The notes under the pieces were generated by a model. It did no database searches and was not told where the DNA came from. It saw only the letters and a list, made by a program, of their open reading frames with translations. 64,000 nucleotides of DNA from NCBI RefSeq assembly GCF_004116385.1, contig NZ_PEIB01000010.1, positions 62,001 to 126,000 of the forward strand, written 5' to 3'. Positions 57,288 to 64,000 of the stretch are shown piece after piece; position 1 is the first letter of the stretch, and each line of letters opens with the position of its first letter. The position numbers were made by a program, and so were the translations under genes. Source of the stretch: Veronia nyctiphanis (GTDB taxonomy: Bacteria; Pseudomonadota; Gammaproteobacteria; Enterobacterales; Vibrionaceae).

Positions 57288-58703
57288 TTATTCTTCATCG
57301 TACGCCGGGCCGGCGTAATTATCGAAACGGGAGTATTGTCCCTGAAAGGTCAGGCGTACTGAGCCTATTGGGCCGTTACGCTGCTTACCAATAATGATTT
57401 CTGCAATGCCTTTGAGCGGGCTTTCCGGGTTATACACTTCATCACGGTAGATGAACATGATGAGGTCAGCATCCTGCTCAATCGCACCGGATTCACGCAG
57501 GTCAGAGTTAACCGGGCGTTTATCGGCACGTTGCTCCAACGAGCGGTTGAGCTGAGAAAGCGCAACAACAGGTACGTTGAGTTCTTTTGCCAGCGCTTTC
57601 AAAGAGCGGCTGATCTCGGCAATCTCAAGGGTACGGTTGTCTTGCAGTGCCGGCACACGCATCAATTGCAGGTAGTCGACCATGATCATCGACAGGCCAC
57701 CATGCTCGCGGGCAATACGGCGGGCACGCGAACGCACATCGGTTGGCGTCAGGCCTGAGCTGTCATCGATGTACATGTTTTTCTTCTGCATCAGGATCCC
57801 CATGGTTGAGGAGATCCGTGCCCAATCCTCATCGTCCAACTGACCCGTACGGATTTTGGTTTGGTCTACGCGAGAGAGCGAGGCCAGCATTCTCATCATC
57901 AGCTGTTCTGAGGGCATTTCAAGAGAGAAGATGAGGACAGGTTTTTCCTGATCCATCGCCGCGTTTTCACAAAGGTTCATCGCGAAGGTGGTTTTACCCA
58001 TCGACGGACGCGCGGCAACAATCACCAAATCAGAGCCTTGTAGACCTGCGGTTTTTTTGTTGAGGTCGTTAAACCCGGTCGAGACCCCCGTAACGCCATC
58101 TTGTGGGCTTTTAAACAGGACCTCGATACGCTCAAGGGTTTTAGACAGCACAGAATCAATGTGCTGTGGGCCTTCGTTCTCTGTGGTGCGGGATTCGGCA
58201 ATGGCAAAGACCTTGCTCTCGGCAAGATCGAGTAAGTCTTCTGAGGTGCGACCTTCAGGCTCATAGCCCGCGTCAGCAATTTCGTTAGCTACCCCAATCA
58301 GGTTACGCACCATCGCGCGCTCACGAACGATGTCTGCATAAGCGACGATGTTCGCAGCACTCGGGGTATTTTTGGCCAGCTCAGCCAAATAAGCGAAGCC
58401 ACCCACCTCTTCCAGCATGCCCTGCTTTTCGAGGTTTTCAGACAAGGTAATCAAATCCAGCGGTGAGCCACCATCAAGGATTTGCTTCGTGCTTTCAAAA
58501 ATCAGGCGATGCGGACGGCTGTAGAAATCACCGGGGATCACTTTCTCAGCGACGGTATCCCAGCGTTCGTTATCCAGCATCAGTCCACCGATTACAGACT
58601 GCTCTGCTTCGAGAGAATGCGGAGGCACTTTCAGCGCTTCCATCTGTTTGTCGGTAGTGCGGTTATTTGAATTGTACGGTTTGTTGCTGCGTTGTTCTGC
58701 CAT
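57288..58703 (-). CDS. dnaB: Replicative DNA helicase DnaB
   Basis: Hexameric 5'-3' helicase of the replication fork. 471 residues, as in E. coli. The N-terminal domain begins VPPHSLEAEQSVIGGLMLDN. The RecA-like domain has Walker A VIVAARPSMGKTTFAMNLCE, Walker B MIMVDYLQLMR, and VVALSQLNRSLEQRADKRPV with DLRESGAIEQDADLIMFIYR. Single frame, no intein. Confidence 0.97.
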   Translation of the reverse strand: MAEQRSNKPYNSNNRTTDKQMEALKVPPHSLEAEQSVIGGLMLDNERWDTVAEKVIPGDFYSRPHRLIFESTKQILDGGSPLDLITLSENLEKQGMLEEVGGFAYLAELAKNTPSAANIVAYADIVRERAMVRNLIGVANEIADAGYEPEGRTSEDLLDLAESKVFAIAESRTTENEGPQHIDSVLSKTLERIEVLFKSPQDGVTGVSTGFNDLNKKTAGLQGSDLVIVAARPSMGKTTFAMNLCENAAMDQEKPVLIFSLEMPSEQLMMRMLASLSRVDQTKIRTGQLDDEDWARISSTMGILMQKKNMYIDDSSGLTPTDVRSRARRIAREHGGLSMIMVDYLQLMRVPALQDNRTLEIAEISRSLKALAKELNVPVVALSQLNRSLEQRADKRPVNSDLRESGAIEQDADLIMFIYRDEVYNPESPLKGIAEIIIGKQRNGPIGSVRLTFQGQYSRFDNYAGPAYDEE

Positions 58704-58906
58704 AGTGTATTTACCTTGTCACTGCGCCCGACATTATAGCGCTTACAACGCTGTGTTTCGCTGGCATAGTTAAGTTTTTTCCCGATCAGGTAAATCGCAA
58801 TTAATTTAAGGCTTTAGTTTTGGATTTGAGGCGTGACGCAGAAGAATAAAACGTGCTGTTCTCTGAAAGAAATGAAAGCGCTGAACGACTGACAAAAAGC
58901 AGATAC

Positions 58907-58935
58907 AAAAAAGCCAGCCCGAAGGCTGGCTTTTT
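58907..58935 (-). terminator. Terminator of the rpsF-rplI operon
   Basis: AAAAAAGCCAGCC-CGAA-GGCTGGCTTTTT, about 19 bp past rplI. Confidence 0.92.
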
Positions 58936-58953
58936 CTGGACGATTGCGACTGA

Positions 58954-59403
58954 TTACTCAGCAACAACTGCCAGGTTTACTGTTGCGAATACTTCAGAGT
59001 GCAGCTGAACGCTGATCTCGAATTCGCCAACGTTACGCAGTACACCTTCTGGCAGGCGAACTTCGCTCTTCGTTACTTCAACGCCAGCTGCAGTGATTGC
59101 ATCAGCGATGTCACGAGTACCGATAGAACCGAACAGTTTACCTTCGTCACCCGCTTTAGAAACGATTTGAACCGCTTCCAGAGCGTTAACTTTCTCAGCA
59201 CGAGCTTCTGCAGCAGCCAGAACTTCAGCAACTTTTGCTTCTAGTTCAGCACGACGAGCTTCAAAGTGCTCAACGTTTGCTTTAGTTGCCATAACAGCCT
59301 TACCTTGTGGGATAAGGAAGTTACGTGCGTAACCTGACTTAACAGTTACCTGATCACCCAGACCACCCAGTTTGGCGATTTTATCAAGCAGAATAACTTG
59401 CAT
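58954..59403 (-). CDS. rplI: 50S ribosomal protein L9
   Basis: 149 residues, standard length. The N-terminal rRNA-binding domain has [20 protein letters not shown] and [20 protein letters not shown], joined by a long helix to the C-terminal domain with [20 protein letters not shown]. Last gene of rpsF-priB-rpsR-rplI. Confidence 0.97.
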   Translation of the reverse strand: MQVILLDKIAKLGGLGDQVTVKSGYARNFLIPQGKAVMATKANVEHFEARRAELEAKVAEVLAAAEARAEKVNALEAVQIVSKAGDEGKLFGSIGTRDIADAITAAGVEVTKSEVRLPEGVLRNVGEFEISVQLHSEVFATVNLAVVAE

Positions 59404-59409
59404 TATCTA

Positions 59410-59988
<579 letters not shown>

Positions 59989-59994
59989 CGCAAA

Positions 59995-60396
59995 TTACTC
60001 AGCCGCTGCTTCGCCTTCTTGCGCTACTGGAGCTGCTGGAGCTTCAGAACGCTCTTCACGGCGTGGTGCGCGCTCTTCTTTAGCCTTCATCATCACAGAT
60101 GGCTCAGTCACAGCACCTTTAGTACGCATGATCATGTTACGGATCACAGCGTCGTTGAAGCGGAACGCAGTTTCCAGCTCATCAACAACAGCCTGCTCAG
60201 CTTCAACGTTCATCAGAACGTAGTGTGCTTTGTGCAGCTTGTTGATTGGGTAAGCCAGTTGACGACGGCCCCAGTCTTCAAGACGGTGGATCTCACCACC
60301 TGACTCTTTGATAGAACCAGTGTAACGCTCGATCATGCCAGCAACTTGCTCGCTTTGATCAGGGTGCACCATGAATACGATTTCGTAATGACGCAT
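59995..60396 (-). CDS. rpsF: 30S ribosomal protein S6
   Basis: 133 residues. [40 protein letters not shown] and [20 protein letters not shown] are typical of S6. The acidic Glu/Ala-rich C-terminal tail (ending EGEAAAE) is the part modified by RimK in E. coli. First gene of the operon, preceded by a leader hairpin. Confidence 0.97.
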   Translation of the reverse strand: MRHYEIVFMVHPDQSEQVAGMIERYTGSIKESGGEIHRLEDWGRRQLAYPINKLHKAHYVLMNVEAEQAVVDELETAFRFNDAVIRNMIMRTKGAVTEPSVMMKAKEERAPRREERSEAPAAPVAQEGEAAAE

Positions 60397-60420
60397 GAGT
60401 TGCTCCTTACGGATTATTCA

Positions 60421-60453
60421 GCTTCCACGCGTGCCCGGTCATCCAGCGGAAGC
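60421..60453 (-). promoter_or_regulatory. S6:S18 autoregulatory RNA hairpin in the rpsF leader
   Basis: On the minus strand GCTTCCGC and GCGTGGAAGC form a stem enclosing CTGGATGACCGGGCAC, with the conserved CCG triplet in the apical part, about 25 nt before the rpsF start. This matches the S6:S18 binding motif known in rpsF leaders of many bacteria, by which the S6:S18 complex represses its own mRNA. Confidence 0.68.
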
Positions 60454-60635
60454 AAGGAACGAAAGTAAAAGACCAGGAATTTGGAGGCGGAATAGTACAG
60501 AGATTCGTCAGTTCAGGCAAGAGAAATTTCAAAAAGGCGGGGGTTTGACGAACAATGGCTAACTTATTGGATGAGTTTTGCTTTTACCTTACCACTCCGC
60601 TGTATTTCTGCACCGTTTACACTAAGACCATAAAC

Positions 60636-60668
60636 AAAAAAGCAGCCCACACTTTAGGCTGCTTTTTT
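60636..60668 (-). terminator. Terminator of rnr-rlmB
   Basis: AAAAAAGCAGCC, a 9-nt loop, GGCTGCTTTTTT, about 22 bp past rlmB. Confidence 0.92.
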
Positions 60669-60689
60669 AGGTTAAAATCTAAACTTCGG

Positions 60690-61430
60690 TTATTTGACCT
60701 GACGTTGACGCACCGCTTCAAACAGGCATATCCCTGAGGCAACAGAAACGTTAAGGCTCGATACGCTGCCGGACATCGGAATACTGATCAGCTCATCGCA
60801 GGTTTCACGCGTCAGACGGCGCATACCATCGCCTTCCGCACCCATGACAATCGCCAATGGGCCCGTCAGCTTGCTGTGGTAAATATCGTGCGTGGCCTCA
60901 CCTGCCGTGCCGACAAACCATACGCCTTTTTCCTGTAATTTACGCATGGTGCGGGCAAGGTTGGTCACACGCACAAGCGGCATCACTTCAGCCGCGCCAA
61001 CCGCCACTTTGCGCACCGTGGCATTAAGCTGTGCCGATTTATCTTTCGGCACAATCACCGCACAAGCACCTGCAGCATCAGCATTTCGCAGACACGCACC
61101 AAGGTTGTGTGGGTCAGTTACCCCATCAAGCACTAGAAACAGCGGCGCCTCTTTGCCATCAAGAATAATATCGAGATCATTCTCGTTGTACTGACGGCCT
61201 TGCTTCACGCGGGCAATAATGCCCTGATGAGACGCGCCCTTAGCTTTGTCATCCAGCCCTTTACGACCAGACTCCTGAATGGTTACCCCAAGACTTGCCA
61301 ACTCGTTGAGCACAGGCAGCATACGGTCGTCCTGACGTCCTTTCAGTACAAACACTTCGATGAATCGGGCCGGATCCGAGGCCAGTACCGCTTTGACGGC
61401 ATGGATGCCGTAGATCATTTCATTACTCAT
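60690..61430 (-). CDS. rlmB: 23S rRNA (guanosine-2'-O-)-methyltransferase RlmB
   Basis: SPOUT-class enzyme methylating Gm2251 of 23S rRNA. 246 residues. N-terminal substrate-binding [20 protein letters not shown]; trefoil-knot motifs [40 protein letters not shown] and [20 protein letters not shown]. Three bp after rnr, the usual rnr-rlmB pair. Confidence 0.96.
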   Translation of the reverse strand: MSNEMIYGIHAVKAVLASDPARFIEVFVLKGRQDDRMLPVLNELASLGVTIQESGRKGLDDKAKGASHQGIIARVKQGRQYNENDLDIILDGKEAPLFLVLDGVTDPHNLGACLRNADAAGACAVIVPKDKSAQLNATVRKVAVGAAEVMPLVRVTNLARTMRKLQEKGVWFVGTAGEATHDIYHSKLTGPLAIVMGAEGDGMRRLTRETCDELISIPMSGSVSSLNVSVASGICLFEAVRQRQVK

Positions 61431-61433
61431 GAC

Positions 61434-64000
61434 TTACTTCTTTTTGTTACTGGTGGTAGCAGGCTTTCGCTTCTGCGATTTTTTCTTGCGCGTTTTTTCA
61501 GCTTTGGTTTTATTTCTGGCTGGGTTTCCTGACTGAGCGCTATCAGCGCTTGGCTTATTACCGCCTTTCCCTCTTCGGCCTTTATTACCAGCGCCGCTCT
61601 TGTTTCCTGCAGTGCCTTTGTTTCCGCCGCCTTTACGGGCACCCGCGCCTTCTGGGGCTTTATCGCCCTCAGCGCTTGGAATGGCACCTCGTTTCAGTTG
61701 TTGACGAACAGACAGTCTCTCACGGCTGGCTGCAGGGGTTTTCTGAGATTCTGCGCGGCCTTTTTTCTTGGCCTTGTCTCGAGCCGTTTTCCCCGCACCG
61801 CGCGCGCGGCGTTTTGAACCTGCCAGTTCAAAATCGATCATCCTTTCATCAAGGTTGACGGACAGTACTTTGACTTGCACCTCGTCACCAAGACGGAAGA
61901 CACGTCCAGAGCTCTCACCCACCAATTTCTGTCCGACCATATCATAGCGGTAGTAGTCGTTATCGAGATTAGAGATATGCACTAAACCATCGATGTGCAA
62001 CTCATTAAGGCGGACGAAGAAGCCAAATCCGGTAACGTTAGCAATCACACCGTCCATTACATCGCCGACATGGTCTTGCATGTATTCACATTTCAGCCAA
62101 TCAGACACATCACGGGTCGCATCGTCAGCACGGCGCTCTGTCATCGAGCACTGCTCACCCAACACGTCCATATCGTCCATGCTGTAGTGATAGCCGCCTG
62201 TCGGTGTCCATTTATCGGTATTGTTACCTTCCTGCTTGGCAATCAGATATTTGATGGCGCGGTGAAGGAGCAAATCCGGATAACGACGGATAGGCGACGT
62301 GAAGTGAGCATATTGCTTGAGTGCTAAACCAAAGTGACCGGAATTATCAGCTTGGTATACGGCCTGCTTCATCGAGCGCAGCAACATGGTCTGAATAAGC
62401 TCTTGATCAGGACGGTTTTGAATAGTGTGAGCCAGCTGAGCGTAATCGACAGGGGACGGATCCAATCCGCCCTGAAGACTCAAACCCAGCTCTTTCAGGA
62501 AATCTTTAAATCCTGTCAGACGCTCTTCACCCGGCGCTTCGTGCACACGGTAAAGGGCTGCTTCTTTGTGTTTCTCAACAAAGCGGGCAGACGCGATATT
62601 CGCCAAAATCATACATTCTTCGATGATCTTGTGAGCATCGTTGCGTTCAACGGGCACAATGCGATCGATTTTACGCATTGCATTGAATAGAAATTTGGTT
62701 TCCACGGTTTCAAACTCAATCGCACCACGTTGCTCACGGGCAGCTTTCAGTACTTTGTACATAGCATTGAGCTGCTCCAGATGCGGCACTAAGTTTTTGT
62801 AGCGGTCGCGCAGCTCTTCATCGCCATCAAGCATCTGAGACACTTTGGTGTAAGTCAGGCGGGCGTGCGAATTCATCACCGCTTCATAGTGTTTGAAGCC
62901 TGACAGCTTACCCGATGCCGATACGGTCATCTCACACACCATGCACAGGCGGTCAACCTGTGGGTTCAGCGAGCATAGCCCGTTTGACAGCACTTCAGGC
63001 AACATAGGAATTACCTGTGACGGGAAGTACACCGAGTTACCGCGGTTCACCGCTTCTTTATCGAGCGCAGAATCCGGTCTGACGTAATAACTGACATCGG
63101 CAATCGCAACCCAAAGACGCCAGCCACCAGAGCGTTTTTTCTCACAGTAAACGGCATCGTCGAAGTCACGAGCATCTTCACCATCAATGGTGACAAGCGG
63201 CAGGTCTCGCAAATCGACACGGCCTTGTTTCGCCTCTTCCGGTACTTCGTCATTCAAACCTTTGATTTGCTGACTGACTTCTTTCGGCCACTCATTAGGA
63301 ATGTTGTGGGTTCGCATGGCAATTTCGATTTCCATACCGGGAGCCATGTTCTCTCCCAACACCTCAACAATTCGACCCACCGGGTTGTGCTTACGGGTTG
63401 GACGCTGGAAAATTTCCACCACCACCACGTTGCCCATTCGGGCACCTTTGCGCGAGTCTTCCGGTATCTCGATATCCTGACCAAGACGTGAGTCGTCCGG
63501 CACCACAAAGCCAATGCCATTCTCGACGAAATAGCGGCCAACAATTTGCGCCTTTCGCTCTTCCAGCACTCTGACAACACGGGCTTCTTTTCGACCACGT
63601 TTGTCCGTTCCGGCAGGCTGAACAAGGATAAAATCGCCGTGCATCACACCTTTCATCTGATGGTGTGGCAACAGCCAGTCTTCGCGATTTCCCTTCCCTT
63701 CTGGACGAAGGAAACCAAAACCGTCACGGTGTCCAATCACCGTACCCTTTACTAAATCCAACCTTTCCGGCAGGGCATAGCACTGGCGGCGAGTGAAAAT
63801 CAGCTGACCATCACGCTCCATCGCTCGCAGACGACGGCGAAGGCCTTCGTATTGGTCATCCGTGTTTAGGCCAAGTACTTCGAACAGTTGGTCACGACTG
63901 ACCGGCGCAGTGAAACCTTTAATGACTTCAAGTAGGTGCTCGCGGCTCGGTACCGGGTTTTCATATTTTTCTGCTTCGCGATCCAAATGCGGATCGTTCG
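61434..64000 (-). CDS. rnr: Ribonuclease R (5' end cut by window edge)
   Basis: 3'-5' exoribonuclease that degrades structured RNA. At least 850 residues. N-terminal HTH region ([20 protein letters not shown]), cold-shock domains, RNB catalytic domain with [20 protein letters not shown] and the [20 protein letters not shown] segment, an S1 domain ([20 protein letters not shown]), and a long Lys/Gly/Asn-rich basic tail ending [10 protein letters not shown]. An internal TTG at 63986 is not the real start: the frame stays open to the edge ([12 protein letters not shown]), so the start lies beyond position 64000. Confidence 0.96.
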   Translation of the reverse strand, partial: NDPHLDREAEKYENPVPSREHLLEVIKGFTAPVSRDQLFEVLGLNTDDQYEGLRRRLRAMERDGQLIFTRRQCYALPERLDLVKGTVIGHRDGFGFLRPEGKGNREDWLLPHHQMKGVMHGDFILVQPAGTDKRGRKEARVVRVLEERKAQIVGRYFVENGIGFVVPDDSRLGQDIEIPEDSRKGARMGNVVVVEIFQRPTRKHNPVGRIVEVLGENMAPGMEIEIAMRTHNIPNEWPKEVSQQIKGLNDEVPEEAKQGRVDLRDLPLVTIDGEDARDFDDAVYCEKKRSGGWRLWVAIADVSYYVRPDSALDKEAVNRGNSVYFPSQVIPMLPEVLSNGLCSLNPQVDRLCMVCEMTVSASGKLSGFKHYEAVMNSHARLTYTKVSQMLDGDEELRDRYKNLVPHLEQLNAMYKVLKAAREQRGAIEFETVETKFLFNAMRKIDRIVPVERNDAHKIIEECMILANIASARFVEKHKEAALYRVHEAPGEERLTGFKDFLKELGLSLQGGLDPSPVDYAQLAHTIQNRPDQELIQTMLLRSMKQAVYQADNSGHFGLALKQYAHFTSPIRRYPDLLLHRAIKYLIAKQEGNNTDKWTPTGGYHYSMDDMDVLGEQCSMTERRADDATRDVSDWLKCEYMQDHVGDVMDGVIANVTGFGFFVRLNELHIDGLVHISNLDNDYYRYDMVGQKLVGESSGRVFRLGDEVQVKVLSVNLDERMIDFELAGSKRRARGAGKTARDKAKKKGRAESQKTPAASRERLSVRQQLKRGAIPSAEGDKAPEGAGARKGGGNKGTAGNKSGAGNKGRRGKGGNKPSADSAQSGNPARNKTKAEKTRKKKSQKRKPATTSNKKK

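Overview
The window is chromosomal DNA of a gammaproteobacterium, most likely a Vibrionaceae member (Vibrio, Photobacterium, Grimontia or Enterovibrio type). The evidence is the close match of Mdh, ArgR, Fbp, Ppa, CysN/D/I/J, DnaB, Rnr and the ribosomal proteins to enteric and vibrio families, the argR/mdh divergence, a SLC13 permease inside the cysDN-cysC operon, and a V. cholerae-repeat-like (VCR-like) integron attC site. The genus is not resolved. Most of the window is core genome. About 5.5 kb (45.0-50.6 kb) is AT-rich accessory DNA.

Layout. 0-15 kb: mdh (cut by the window edge) diverging from argR; a fused TRAP permease with a universal stress protein; ubiX-mpl; fbp; ppa; tamA-tamB; msrA. 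15-31 kb: a small-protein region, then the sulfate assimilation operon cysG-cysD-cysN-SLC13 permease-cysC; cpdB with a CRP site; elaA; oapA-like/fklB divergent pair; two tandem thiol peroxidases (one a lipoprotein); and a large Ig-repeat lipoprotein. 31-35 kb: cysJ-cysI-cysH. Together the two cys operons cover sulfate activation to APS and PAPS, reduction to sulfite and sulfide, and siroheme supply for CysI. 35-42 kb: a signalling block resembling the Pseudomonas nosP-nahK/erdR/exaC neighbourhood (FIST sensor, multi-PAS hybrid kinase, LuxR-type regulator, aldehyde dehydrogenase). 42-45 kb: outer-membrane protein, pspG, dusA.

45.0-50.6 kb is the accessory island, next to the 5' end of dusA. 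It has two copies of the 3' end of a tyrosine integrase flanking an unrecognised cargo gene; an OLD-family ATPase/TOPRIM gene; a membrane-anchored coiled-coil gene; a VCR-like attC with no integron integrase in the window (plus a shorter attC-like hairpin); and two copies of the 3' end of a 186-type phage CI repressor gene. It looks like a decayed prophage or satellite that has collected cargo, including integron-type cassettes. The OLD/coiled-coil pair is the best candidate for an undescribed defence module, although no defence activity can be shown from sequence.

50.6-64 kb returns to core genes: two glyoxalase-fold genes (one decayed), zur, cheX, pgi, yjbQ, dnaB-alr, the rpsF-priB-rpsR-rplI operon with an S6:S18-type leader hairpin, and rnr-rlmB.

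Quality warning: at least ten core genes (mdh, ubiX, mpl, tamB, cysD, cysG, cysI, the hybrid kinase, rpsR, priB) are broken by single-base shifts, nearly all explained by loss of one base from a short homopolymer. rpsR is essential, so these are most likely sequence or assembly errors, and I annotate each as one gene.
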